From: Gordonia asplenii
GTDB lineage: Bacteria; Actinomycetota; Actinomycetes; Mycobacteriales; Mycobacteriaceae
Length of the DNA: 64,000 nucleotides
Direction: 5' to 3'
Assembly (NCBI RefSeq): GCF_012933505.1
Contig: NZ_JABBNB010000003.1
Span: 124,001 to 188,000 of the forward strand
A model generated the notes under the pieces. It was not told the origin of the DNA. It saw nothing but the letters and a program-made list of their open reading frames with translations, and searched no databases. The translations under genes were made by a program, and so were the position numbers. Of this stretch, positions 37,857-49,156 are shown piece after piece (the stretch's first letter is position 1; every line of letters begins with the position of its first letter).

Positions 37857-39122
37857 GTGGGACCCGAAATCGCCGTACTTGTGGTACTCGTGCTGTTGGC
37901 GCTGCTCGTCGTGGTGACCCTGGCCAAGTCGGTGGCCCTGATTCCGCAGGCCGAAGCCGCGGTGATCGAGCGCCTCGGCCGCTACACCCGCACCGTGTCG
38001 GGCCAGCTCACATTGCTGGTGCCGTTCATCGACCGGATCCGCGCACGCGTCGACATCCGTGAGCGGGTGGTGTCGTTCCCGCCGCAGCCGGTCATCACCG
38101 AGGACAATCTGACCCTCGGCATCGACACCGTCGTCTACTTCCAGGTCACCAACCCGCAGGCCGCGGTCTACGAGATCAACGACTACATCATCGGCGTCGA
38201 ACAGCTGACCATCACCACCCTGCGCAATGTGGTCGGCGGGATGACTCTGGAAGAGACGCTGACCAGCCGCGACTCCATCAACGCACAGCTGCGCGGTGTG
38301 CTCGACGAGGCGACCGGCCGCTGGGGTCTGCGGGTCGCGCGCGTCGAATTGAAGTCGATCATGCCACCGCCGTCGATCCAGGAATCGATGGAGAAGCAGA
38401 TGAAAGCCGACCGCGAGAAGCGTGCGATCATCCTGACCGCCGAAGGCCAGCGGGAGGCGGTCATCAAGACCGCAGAAGGCAGCAAGCAGAGCCAGATCCT
38501 CGCGGCCGAGGGTGCCAAACAGGCCGCGATTCTGGCGGCCGAAGCCGACCGGCAGTCGCGCATTCTGCGCGCACAGGGTGATCGTGGCGCACAGTTCCTG
38601 CGAGCTCAAGGCGAGGCCAAGGCCATCGAAAAGACCTTCGCCGCAATCAAGGCCGCCAAGCCCACCCCGGAATTGCTTGCCTACCAATACCTTCGGCAGC
38701 TGCCGGAGATGGCCAAGGGCGAGGCGAGCAAGGTCTGGGTGGTTCCGTCCGACTTCGGCTCCGCACTGCAAGGATTCGCGAAATCCTTTGGGGCACAGGG
38801 CGACGACGGCGTCTTCCGCTATGAGCCGACGAGTACGCCCGCCGAGCCGGTCGACGACTCCGACACCGAGGACTGGTTCACGCTGTCACCCGATCCGGCC
38901 GTCGCCCGCGCCGTCGCCGAGGCGGAGGCCGTTGCGCGCACCCCGGTGGACGGCGCTCCGCTCGCGCCGGCGCCCGCCATCACCCCGTCGATCCAACAGC
39001 AGCAGCCGGTTCAGGCGTCGCCGGTCGCGCCGTCGCCCGCCCAGATTCCGCCGGCCGATCGGGGGTATGTGGACATGCCGCCGCGGCACTCGACCGAACC
39101 GGGGTGGGGACCGCAGGGATGA
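37857..39122 (+). CDS. SPFH/band-7 protein (Rv1488-like)
   Basis: The 421-residue protein has one N-terminal membrane helix (about 5-25) and an SPFH domain (about 28-190, ERLGRYTRTVSGQLTLLVPF). A coiled coil rich in AEG/Q repeats (about 200-270) is followed by a low-complexity Pro/Ala tail with Gln runs (about 340-421). GTG 37857 is preceded by GAGGAGG at 37845-37851. It is probably a membrane scaffold with the NfeD protein. Confidence 0.92.
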   Translation: MGPEIAVLVVLVLLALLVVVTLAKSVALIPQAEAAVIERLGRYTRTVSGQLTLLVPFIDRIRARVDIRERVVSFPPQPVITEDNLTLGIDTVVYFQVTNPQAAVYEINDYIIGVEQLTITTLRNVVGGMTLEETLTSRDSINAQLRGVLDEATGRWGLRVARVELKSIMPPPSIQESMEKQMKADREKRAIILTAEGQREAVIKTAEGSKQSQILAAEGAKQAAILAAEADRQSRILRAQGDRGAQFLRAQGEAKAIEKTFAAIKAAKPTPELLAYQYLRQLPEMAKGEASKVWVVPSDFGSALQGFAKSFGAQGDDGVFRYEPTSTPAEPVDDSDTEDWFTLSPDPAVARAVAEAEAVARTPVDGAPLAPAPAITPSIQQQQPVQASPVAPSPAQIPPADRGYVDMPPRHSTEPGWGPQG

Positions 39123-39276
39123 TTTCTCGGTGGTGAATTTCTGGTGGTGAATAGCGCGAAAACAGCATTTATCGGTGATTTCCCGCCCCGCTGATTTCGC
39201 GAATTCGGCTCACAGTTTTCCTCGGTACTATCGGCCACGAATAACCGAATAGTGACCGAAAAGGAAAAACGGGTCA

Positions 39277-39909
39277 ATGCGTACAGAATGGGTGCCGGCG
39301 ATTACCGCTGTGCTGGTGGCGGCGTCGACGCTGGGGACGGGTATCGCGCAGGCGCGCACCGATCCGTTCGCGGATCGGGCCGTCACCAAGGTGACCGACG
39401 ACGGCTGGCGGGTAACGGCGACGAAGTCTCGCGAATCGCTGCGCGACGTCGCCCCGCTCGACGGCTCGCAGTTCTCGCACGAAGCGTTCGTCGCGCTGAC
39501 CGGGCGAATGGTGGTCACCGGGCACGGAAGTTCGCCGATCACCTCCGGGTCGATCACCGCGGGCCTGCAGGTGGGATGCAACGTCGACATCTCCTCGGGT
39601 CTGTCCCTCGGACTGTCCGCGGGTCCCTACGCCGACGTCACCGCGTCGATTCCACCCACCGTCGACGTCGGCGTATCGGTCACCCCGAACGTCGGCACCA
39701 CCCTGAAACCGGGAACCATCGTCGACCTGCCGTTCGGCACGAAGAAATTCACCGCGACGCCGAAGGCGAGCATCAGCTTCGACGGTGTGCACGTGAAATC
39801 CGACGGATGTTATGGCCCGACGTCGATCCGGACTTTCGTGACGGTGAGCGTGTCGTCGAAGACCAACGATTCGACGTTCAGCGTGTACGGGGATCCGCAC
39901 CGGTTGTAG
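39277..39909 (+). CDS. MspA-family outer-membrane porin
   Basis: The 210-residue precursor has a Sec signal (about 1-26, ending GIAQARTDP). The mature part has the MspA pattern: FADRAVTKVTDDGWRVTATK, VVTGHGSSPITSGSITAGLQ and GCNVDISSGLSLGLSAGP. MspA forms an octameric pore across the mycomembrane, so its presence supports a mycolate-bearing host. The 3' end overlaps the convergent TVP38 gene by 32 bp. Confidence 0.92.
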   Translation: MRTEWVPAITAVLVAASTLGTGIAQARTDPFADRAVTKVTDDGWRVTATKSRESLRDVAPLDGSQFSHEAFVALTGRMVVTGHGSSPITSGSITAGLQVGCNVDISSGLSLGLSAGPYADVTASIPPTVDVGVSVTPNVGTTLKPGTIVDLPFGTKKFTATPKASISFDGVHVKSDGCYGPTSIRTFVTVSVSSKTNDSTFSVYGDPHRL

Positions 39910-40612
39910 CGGAGTCGCCTTCGGCGGGCACCGGCATCTTCGCGTCGAGGACCAGGCCGACGATCCCGAGGCTGAAGAAGAACACCGTCAACGCCAACAG
40001 CCACGGATTGCGGGAGCCGGTCAGCGCGTCGCCGAGAAACACCACCGCGGCCGTCCCCGGCGCCATCCCGATGAGCGTGGCAACGGTGTAGGGGACCAGC
40101 CGCACCGACGACAGCGCCGAGCAGTAGTTGGCCAGCGAGAACGGACATGCCGCGATCAGTCGCAGGGATCCCACGGCAAGCCAGCCTCGCCTGCTCAGCC
40201 GCGATTCGATGCCGCGCGCGACGGGTGTCCGCAGATACGGCTGGATGCGTTCGCGGCCGTAGCGGCGGACCAGCACCAGCGAGGTGACGGCGGCGATCAT
40301 CGACGCCGTCAGCGCCCCGACGAACCCGACGACCGGCCCGAACAGCACACCTGACATCACGGTGAACGCCGAACGCGGAAACGGGAACATCGTGACCACG
40401 GCGTAGGCGGTGAAGAACAGCCACGGAAACCAGGGGCCGAGGCTCAGTCGCCATTCGCGGACCCAGTCGATCGACGGCATCGGAACCAGATAGGTCGCAA
40501 CGATGATGCCGAGGATGATCACACCGATCACGATGATGCGGCGCAGCACCGTCGAACGGACGCCGGAGTCAGGGGCGTCGACGGTCGCAGCCGGTTCGGG
40601 AGGCGTGATCAC
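39878..40612 (-). CDS. TVP38/TMEM64 (DedA-like) membrane protein (Rv1491c-like)
   Basis: The protein is 244 residues from the GTG at 40612. It has about five membrane helices. FPFPRSAFTVMSGVLFGPVVG matches the SNARE-associated/VTT domain, where F-P-x-[ST]-x2-T-x-x-[AS]G-x2-[FY]-G is conserved. An in-frame ATG at 40714 would add 34 hydrophilic residues that look unlike a leader. The domain is linked to lipid scrambling; here the function is unknown. Its end overlaps the mspA-type gene by 32 bp. Confidence 0.85.
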   Translation of the reverse strand: MITPPEPAATVDAPDSGVRSTVLRRIIVIGVIILGIIVATYLVPMPSIDWVREWRLSLGPWFPWLFFTAYAVVTMFPFPRSAFTVMSGVLFGPVVGFVGALTASMIAAVTSLVLVRRYGRERIQPYLRTPVARGIESRLSRRGWLAVGSLRLIAACPFSLANYCSALSSVRLVPYTVATLIGMAPGTAAVVFLGDALTGSRNPWLLALTVFFFSLGIVGLVLDAKMPVPAEGDSATTGADPRTR

Positions 40613-40763
40613 CCGAACGACTCTACCGACGGTGACCGACACCCCAGAAATGTCGACAACGTCACAGGAGACCTGGGTCACCAGCCGAGCGCTCGATCGG
40701 CTATGGTTCTCCACGGACGCAAAGCCGTGAATCGGCGGCGCATGACAGACAGGTGCGAGGTTT

Positions 40764-42727
40764 ATGAGCGAAACGCTGGACGCGCTCTATGAGAAGTGGT
40801 CGGCTTCGGCCGCGCAGGTGCTCGCCAAGAGCAAGCGCGTCGACGTCGACCAGTTGTCCGGGTCGCCGGACGAGTTGCTTGCCGTGCGGACGCGTGACGA
40901 TCTGGTCATCAACCCGCTGTACACGCGGCGCCACGAGACCGCCGAACCCGGGCTGCCCGGCAGTTTCCCGTTCGTCCGCGGCGCCGACGCGGTGCGTGAC
41001 GTCGTACAGGGCTGGCGGGTCACCGAGCGTCACGGTGACGACGCGTCGGCTGCCGCCGACGTCAACGAGGCGATTCTCGACGCGTTCAACAGCGGCGCCA
41101 GCGGCCTGTGGCTGCGCGTCGGCGGCGGCGTCACGCCGGCAACACTCGCCGACGTCTTCGCCGGTGTCTACCTCGACCTCGTGCCGGTGACGCTCGACGC
41201 CGGGGCCGACGGCATCGCGGCCGCTGCCGCCTTCCTGGACGTGAAGGCGGCGTCGGCGAACGCTCCGCAGGCAGTCACGCCCACCGTGGCGACCATTGCC
41301 TCCCTTGGCTTTTCGCCGTTGACGGCGGCATACTCGGGTCGCGCCGACGTCGACGAGACCGAGGCCACCGCATTCGCGGCCAAGACCGTCAGCGCATTGG
41401 ACGGCATTCGGACGTTCCGGGTCGACGGCACCGACTTCGCCACCGCGGGCGCCACCGACGCGCAAGAACTCGGCTATCTGGTCGCCGCCGCGCTGACTCA
41501 CGTGCGCGACCTCATCGCCGCGGGACTCACCGCGTCCGAAGCGTTGCGGCAGATCACCTTCGCGGTCTCGGTCGGCGACGACCAGTTCGGCGTCATCGCC
41601 AAGCTGCGCGCACTGCGCAAGGCGTGGTCACGCGTCGCGCAGGTCCTCGGCGCCCCCGACGACGGTGCCGCGGTCATCCACGCGGTCACCGATCTGTCGA
41701 TGCTCACTCAGCGCGACCCCTGGGTCAACATGCTGCGCACCACCGTGGCAGCCTTCGGTGCGGGTGTCGGCGGCGCCGATCAGGTGACCGTGCTCGGCTA
41801 CGACGCCGCGATTCCCGCCGCACAGCGCACCTCGAAGGCCACCTTCTCGCGGCGGATCGCGCGCAACACCCAGTTGCTGCTGCTCGAAGAATCCAACGTC
41901 GGCCGCGTCCTCGACCCGGCCGGCGGATCGTGGTTCGTCGAGTCGCTCACCGACGATCTCGCCGCCGCCGCATGGACGGTCCTGCAGACCGTCGAGCGTG
42001 CGGGCGGGTACCGGAAGGCATTGGTCGACAACCTGATCGCCGAGCAGATCGATGCCGCGCGCGCCGCTCGCGACACCGACGTCGCGCATCGCCGGACCTC
42101 GGTCACCGGCGTGAACGAGTTCCCCAACCTCGGCGAGCGCCTGCTCGACGCGGCGGCGTCGAGCACCGATCTCGAACTCGCGACGCCGCGGCTGTCCCGT
42201 GTCGCGCAGGCCTTCGAGGCGTTGCGCGACCGTTCCGACGCGATGCTCGCCGCGACCGGCACACGTCCGTCGATCGCGCTGGCCCCGCTCGGCAGCGTCG
42301 CAGAACACAACGGCCGCACCACTTTCGTGGCCAACCTGCTCGCCGCCGGCGGCATCGCCACCATCAATCCCGGCCCGGTGACCGCCGACAGCGTCACCGC
42401 CGAGACGCCGATCGTCGTGATCTGCGGGACCAAGGCCCGCTACGCCGACGACGGCCCGGCCCTGCTGGCCGCGCTGCGTGCCGCGGGCGCGCAGCGGGTG
42501 CTGTTGGCCGGGCCGCTGAGCGAATGGCCCGCCGCCGAGCGGGGCGAATCGGATACCGCCGCCGGGAGCGCGAGCGAGCGGGGCGAATCGGATACCGCCG
42601 CCGGGAGCGCTAGCGAGCGGGGCGAATCTGATACCGCCGGTGACAAGCCGGACGGATCGCTGCGCGTCGGCATCGACGCGGTGGGTACCTTGACAGACCT
42701 TCTCGACCAGCTGGCGGGAGCTAACTG

Positions 42728-42728
<1 letters not shown>
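40764..42728 (+). CDS. mutA: Methylmalonyl-CoA mutase small subunit
   Basis: The 654-residue small (beta) subunit of the heterodimeric B12 enzyme stabilises MutB and lacks the DxHxxG cobalamin motif. The TIM-barrel half contains typical motifs such as [20 protein letters not shown] Rossmann-like C-terminal domain follows ([22 protein letters not shown]). About residues 591-626 are three copies of a 13-residue unit ([13 protein letters not shown]), an insertion between the penultimate strand of the Rossmann domain and the C-terminus that is not expected in the family. Its stop and the mutB start overlap by one base. Confidence 0.95.
42537..42640 (+). repeat. In-frame 39-bp tandem repeat inside mutA
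   Basis: A 39-bp unit, GAGCGGGGCGAATCGGATAC plus CGCCGCCGGGAGCG and a GCGAGC end, occurs about 2.7 times. It keeps the reading frame (39 = 13 codons). The ends (GGGAGCG-C-TAGCGAGCGG) resemble the family B intergenic repeats (GAGGAGCGCTAGCGACGAGC). The copies differ only at a few positions. Confidence 0.85.
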
Positions 42729-44989
<2,261 letters not shown>

Positions 44990-45976
44990 TTGGCACGCGT
45001 CATCGACCCGCAGGCACTCGCCGAGGGAGTACTGGCCGACCGGCGCGCCGACCTGGCGCGGGCCATCACCCTCGTCGAGTCGTCCCGGTCGGATCATCGG
45101 GCGGCTGCACAGGAGATGCTGCTGACCGTGACACCGCATGCGGGACGCTCGTTCCGCGTCGGCATCACCGGTGTGCCCGGCGTCGGCAAGTCGACGACGA
45201 TCGAGGCGCTGGGCATGCACCTCATCGAACTGGGTCACAAGGTAGCGGTGCTGGCGGTGGACCCGTCGTCGACGCGTACGGGTGGCTCGATCCTGGGCGA
45301 CAAGACTCGGATGGGTCGGCTCGCGGTGCATCCGGATGCGTACATCCGTCCGTCCCCGACGTCGGGGACGCTGGGCGGTGTGGCCAAGGCGACCCGCGAG
45401 ACGATCGTGCTCGTCGAGGCCGCCGGCTTCGACGTCGTGCTGGTCGAGACGGTCGGCGTCGGGCAGTCCGAGGTGACCGTCGCGAACATGGTGGACACCT
45501 TCTCCTTCCTGACGTTGGCGCGGACCGGGGACTCGTTGCAGGGCATCAAGAAGGGTGTGCTGGAGCTCGCCGATGTCATCGTCGTGAACAAGGCCGACGG
45601 CAAGCACCAGCTCGAAGCACGTGCTGCGGCACGGGAATTGCGCGGCGCGCTATCGCTGATCTATCCGCACGACGCCTTCTGGAAGCCGCCGGTGTTGACG
45701 ATGAGCGCCCTGGAGAACACCGGCGTCGACGAGTACTGGAGCGCGGTGCTGGCGCATCGGCAGGCGATGGTCGACGACGGACGATTCGACAGCCACCGCA
45801 GCAGTCAGGAAGTCGACTGGATGTGGTCGATGGTCCACGACATCATGCTCAACCGACTCGATCAGAGCGCCGACGTCGCCGCGGTACGGGCCCAAGTCGA
45901 AGGCGCGGTGGCGTCGGGCGACCTCACACCCGCGCTTGCGGCACAACAGATTCTCGCGGCGTTCGACAACCGGTAG
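44990..45976 (+). CDS. meaB: MeaB (ArgK-type) G3E GTPase, methylmalonyl-CoA mutase chaperone
   Basis: The 328-residue GTPase loads and protects cobalamin in MutAB. It has the P-loop GVPGVGKST (about 60-68), the switch-type DPSSTRTGGSILGDKTRM, a V-E-T-V-G-V-G-Q-S-E metal/switch segment and NKAD as the guanine specificity motif. TTG start immediately after the mutB stop. Together with mutA and mutB it forms a three-gene operon. Confidence 0.95.
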   Translation: MARVIDPQALAEGVLADRRADLARAITLVESSRSDHRAAAQEMLLTVTPHAGRSFRVGITGVPGVGKSTTIEALGMHLIELGHKVAVLAVDPSSTRTGGSILGDKTRMGRLAVHPDAYIRPSPTSGTLGGVAKATRETIVLVEAAGFDVVLVETVGVGQSEVTVANMVDTFSFLTLARTGDSLQGIKKGVLELADVIVVNKADGKHQLEARAAARELRGALSLIYPHDAFWKPPVLTMSALENTGVDEYWSAVLAHRQAMVDDGRFDSHRSSQEVDWMWSMVHDIMLNRLDQSADVAAVRAQVEGAVASGDLTPALAAQQILAAFDNR

Positions 45977-46008
45977 GTTCGGGCCACCATCCGCTGGTTG
46001 GGTCGGGC

Positions 46009-46300
46009 CTGCACCTGCTGGTTGAGCCGGGGCCATCGTCCGCTGGTTGAGCCGGGCCGGAGCGTAAGCGTAGGCCCGTGTCGAAACCTCGTTTGCCGAC
46101 CGTGCCACTGTCTCCAGCCGCTGTGGGGCGCTTTCGAATTCGGCTCACGGTGGTTTCGACTCGCTGCGCTCGCTCAACCGACAGGGGCCTGCGCTCGCTC
46201 AACCGACAGGAAGGGGCTGCGCGCGCTCAACCGACAGGAAGGGGCTGCGCTCGCTCAACCAACAGGAAGGGGCTGCGCGCGCTCAACCGCCGGTGAGCGC
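46009..46300. repeat. Family B repeat and 28-bp minisatellite after meaB
   Basis: The 329-bp gap holds GGTTGAGCCGG ... GTGTCGAAACC copies (46009-46087) and, from about 46160 to 46285, a tandem array with a 28-bp unit (CGCTCGCTCAACCGACAGG plus AAGGGGCTG), about four copies that differ at CGCTCG/CGCGCG and CGACAG/CAACAG. No gene is supported. It separates meaB from the convergent mgtC-like gene. Confidence 0.85.
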
Positions 46301-46305
46301 AGCAC

Positions 46306-47001
46306 CTAGGCCGACGACTCGGCCCACCGTGCGTGTTCGACGCCGCCGAGGCTTGCCAGCGACTCCAACGACTCGGTGACCGACGCTTTGCGCGTGTTGT
46401 GGGTGCTCACCTGCGCACTGATGCGGGCGTGGCTTCCCGTCTGTGTCGAGTCGACACTGACGACCCGGAACCCGTCGGCGCGCATGCGATCGAACAGCGC
46501 ACCGCGGACGGCGGCCTCGGCGTCGGGTCGACAGTCGACCTCGATAAGGAAGCGCTGCTCGGTCTCACGGGTCACCGCGCGTCGACCGATTACCGCGCCG
46601 AGGGGCCGCAACACGAAATTGCCGACGAAGACGATGGCTGTCGCGACAGCCGCGGCGGCGAACATGCCGGCGCCGCAGAGCGCGCCGACGGCGGCCGTGG
46701 CCCAGATCGTCGCCGCGGTGTTCAGCCCGACGATCGACACGCCCTGCTTGAGAATCACTCCGCCACATAGGAATCCGATACCGCTGACGACCTGCGCGGC
46801 GACGCGGCGCGGATCGCCCGCGACGTCGGGGAAACTGTGTGCGCCGAAGATCACGAACACCGCCGCCCCCAGCGCGACCAGCGCATACGTCTGTATGTAG
46901 GCGTTGTGTGCCTGCCATTGACGTTCGACGCCGATCGCGACTCCCAGCAGCATCGCGACGCCGAGTTGCGCAGTGACCTCGAGCGCCGAGATGGACGTCA
47001 T
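46306..47001 (-). CDS. MgtC/SapB-family membrane protein
   Basis: The 231-residue protein has four or five N-terminal membrane helices (about 10-30, 38-57, 65-90, 95-135) with the MgtC core GVAIGVERQ and RVAAQVVSGIGFLCGGVILK, plus the LNTAATIWATAAVGALCGAG segment. The C-terminal ACT-like domain (about 150-231) follows. MgtC proteins affect Mg2+ homeostasis and ATP synthase. It is convergent with meaB and lies 10 bp after the LLM gene stop. Confidence 0.9.
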   Translation of the reverse strand: MTSISALEVTAQLGVAMLLGVAIGVERQWQAHNAYIQTYALVALGAAVFVIFGAHSFPDVAGDPRRVAAQVVSGIGFLCGGVILKQGVSIVGLNTAATIWATAAVGALCGAGMFAAAAVATAIVFVGNFVLRPLGAVIGRRAVTRETEQRFLIEVDCRPDAEAAVRGALFDRMRADGFRVVSVDSTQTGSHARISAQVSTHNTRKASVTESLESLASLGGVEHARWAESSA

Positions 47002-47011
47002 CGATCGTCGA

Positions 47012-47962
47012 CTACGCGACGATGGGGGCGAGCGTCTCGCCGAGCAGCGCCACCCGACCCGGCAGATGACCGTTGGCCATCAGATTCACTGAGAATCCGT
47101 CGACGCCGGTAGCCAGCAGGTCCTCGAACCGTGCCCGCACCTCGTCGGGGGAGCCGACCACCATCGCGTCGCGGCGTGCCGCCCCGGCGGGATTGCGTTC
47201 GAGGTAGGCGTCGAGATCGGCGACGGCCTCCTCGTGGGTCGGTGCGATGCACGCGTAGGTCTGCAGGCTGACCGTGATCTCAGATCGGTTGCGGCCCAGG
47301 CGTTCACAGTGCTCGTCGAGTGCGGCGAGCTTACGCGGAATATCGTCGACCGCGCAGATGAGATTCGATTCGTCGGCGTACTGAGCGACCATCCGAAGCG
47401 TCTTGCGCTCACCGCCGCCGCCGATCATCACTGGGATCTTCGACAGCGGTGCGGGGCTGTTGATCGCATCGGTCACCTGGTACCACTTGCCGTCGAGGCT
47501 GGGTCGCTCACCGCGCAGCATGCCCAGCACGATGTGCAGCGACTCCTCGAGCCGCTCGAAACGGTCGGTGAACGTGCCGAATTCGAAGCCGAGCGACTGG
47601 TGTTCCTGCTCGAACCATCCGGCGCCGATGCCGAGCTGGGCGCGTCCGCCGGACACCAGATCGAGAGCGGTGATCGTCTTGGCCAGCAACGCGGGTGCCC
47701 GGTAGGTGTTGCCGGTGACCAATGCCGAGAGCCGCACCCGCGAGGTGTGCTGAGCGAGTGCCGACAGCAGCGTGTAGCACTCGATCATCTCCTTGTCCGG
47801 GGTGCCGATCATCGGGAGTTGATAGAAGTGATCCATCACGAAGACGGTGTCGAAGCCGGATTCGTCGGCCTCTTTGGCCTGGGCGACGATCGTGTCGAAC
47901 AGGCGGTCCGCGGGGACGCCGGGGTAGGTGAAGTTGGGAATCTGGTAACCGAGTCGAGTCAC
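47012..47962 (-). CDS. F420-dependent LLM-class oxidoreductase
   Basis: The 316-residue protein is a luciferase-like TIM barrel. It starts MTRLGYQIPNFTYPGVPADR, has the barrel strand FDTVFVMDHFYQLPMIG and the segment RVRLSALVTGNTYRAPALLA, and ends with GVDGFSVNLMANGH. It probably uses F420 as in mycobacterial relatives. Substrate is unknown. It lies 21 bp after the nucleoside hydrolase stop on the same strand. Confidence 0.88.
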   Translation of the reverse strand: MTRLGYQIPNFTYPGVPADRLFDTIVAQAKEADESGFDTVFVMDHFYQLPMIGTPDKEMIECYTLLSALAQHTSRVRLSALVTGNTYRAPALLAKTITALDLVSGGRAQLGIGAGWFEQEHQSLGFEFGTFTDRFERLEESLHIVLGMLRGERPSLDGKWYQVTDAINSPAPLSKIPVMIGGGGERKTLRMVAQYADESNLICAVDDIPRKLAALDEHCERLGRNRSEITVSLQTYACIAPTHEEAVADLDAYLERNPAGAARRDAMVVGSPDEVRARFEDLLATGVDGFSVNLMANGHLPGRVALLGETLAPIVA

Positions 47963-47983
47963 CCGGCCAACCCTACGCCCGAC

Positions 47984-49009
47984 TCACCCGACACGACGGG
48001 CAAAGCTGCTGAGCGTGTCAATCAGCTTGTCCAGCAAGGCTTCTGAGTCGGCTGACGTCACGATCGCGGCATTGGGCTCGCCGGTCATGCCGCGTTCGTC
48101 GGCGACCGTCATGCCGCGGGTGTGGGTGCCGATCAGTTCGACGGTGACGCGGGCGGGGGTCGTCGAGACGAGCGACGGATCCAGCGCGACCATTGCCGCG
48201 AACGGATCGTGCACATGCGCGATGTACCCCTCGTTCATGTCCGAATGGAACTCGAAATAGAAGCGCAGGGCGTCGACGAGGTAGCGGACGAGCGCGTTCG
48301 AAGCGACTGAGCGAATGCCGCGTTCGTCGTCGACGTCGGGCAGTTCCAACGGCGTCGACTCGGCCGACGCGGCGAGTCGCACCAGATGATCCGGGGTCAG
48401 CATCATGGTTTCGGTGATGTCGAGGGCACAGACATAGGGGTTGGGTGCGTCGTCGGCGGAGAATGCGTCGAACACTTCGGCGGCCGCCTCGGGGTCGACG
48501 ACGACATTCCATTCGCCGACCGGTGTGGTGTTGCCGTGGACGTGGAAGGCCCCGCCCATGATGACGAGTCGACGCAGTTTGGTCGGCAGGGCGGGGTCGC
48601 GACGGATCGCTTCGGCCAGCGAGGTCATCGGGCCGGTGACGAGTCCGACGAGCTCGCCCGGATGCGCGTCGGCCGCGGCGAGCCATGCGTCGGCGGCGTC
48701 GACGTGTGAGGAAAGGGTTGTGGGACTTGGCAGTTCGGCATAGCCGACGCCGAGTGGCCCGTGCGTGTCCTCGCAGGTGCGCAGCGGGACGGCCAGCGGC
48801 CCGGGGGCGCCCGGGTGTACCGGGATGTCGTCGCGGCCGGTGAAGTCGAGCCACGCGAGGTTGTTGGCGGTGACGACGTCGGCGGGAACGTTCCCCGCTG
48901 TCGAGGCGACGCCGACGATGACCAACTCGGGCTGTGCGAGCAGGTAGAGCAGCGCGAGGGAGTCGTCGATGCCGGTGTCGCAGTCGTAGAAGATCGATGC
49001 CGGAGACAT
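47984..49009 (-). CDS. Inosine-uridine-type nucleoside hydrolase
   Basis: The 341-residue protein has the nucleoside hydrolase signature YDCDTGIDDSLALLYLL (about residues 8-24; a Cys replaces the usual Thr in DTDxGxDD, while the calcium-binding Asp residues at DTGIDD remain). GLVTGPMTSLAEAI and IMGGAF are further active-site segments. The TATAGT -10 (49017-49022) lies 7 bases before the start codon, so the transcript is probably leaderless. It is divergent from the ThDP enzyme across a perfect palindrome. Confidence 0.9.
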   Translation of the reverse strand: MSPASIFYDCDTGIDDSLALLYLLAQPELVIVGVASTAGNVPADVVTANNLAWLDFTGRDDIPVHPGAPGPLAVPLRTCEDTHGPLGVGYAELPSPTTLSSHVDAADAWLAAADAHPGELVGLVTGPMTSLAEAIRRDPALPTKLRRLVIMGGAFHVHGNTTPVGEWNVVVDPEAAAEVFDAFSADDAPNPYVCALDITETMMLTPDHLVRLAASAESTPLELPDVDDERGIRSVASNALVRYLVDALRFYFEFHSDMNEGYIAHVHDPFAAMVALDPSLVSTTPARVTVELIGTHTRGMTVADERGMTGEPNAAIVTSADSEALLDKLIDTLSSFARRVG

Positions 49010-49016
49010 GCCTCGA

Positions 49017-49022
49017 ACTATA
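49017..49022 (-). promoter_or_regulatory. Likely -10 of the nucleoside hydrolase gene (leaderless)
   Basis: On the minus strand TATAGT occurs 7 bases before the ATG at 49009, close enough that the start codon would be at or within 1-2 bases of the transcript 5' end. A possible -35, TTGTCG (minus strand at 49042-49047), lies 19 bases away at the edge of the palindrome. Confidence 0.55.
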
Positions 49023-49044
49023 GGTGTTCACGTTGTCGCATCGA

Positions 49045-49066
49045 CAAATTCTCAACGGAGAATTTG
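49045..49066. promoter_or_regulatory. Perfect 22-bp palindrome, likely operator of the divergent promoters
   Basis: CAAATTCTC-AACG-GAGAATTTG is a perfect 9-4-9 inverted repeat in the 150-bp gap between the nucleoside hydrolase and the ThDP-enzyme genes. It overlaps the putative -35 TTGTCG of the former and, at its right end, a TTGACA (49064-49069) that faces the latter. A site of this size suits a dimeric regulator that would act on both genes. No candidate regulator gene is within this window. Confidence 0.68.
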
Positions 49067-49156
49067 ACAGAACGTCGCGTACGCGTGTGGGGGATGTGAT
49101 TACCATTCCCGGTGACTGAGCCTTACAGGAACCTGAGACCGATGGAGTCGCCCCGC

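Noticed and set aside
46160..46290. CRISPR array
   Set aside because: Units are contiguous 28-bp copies without unique spacers; a minisatellite fits.
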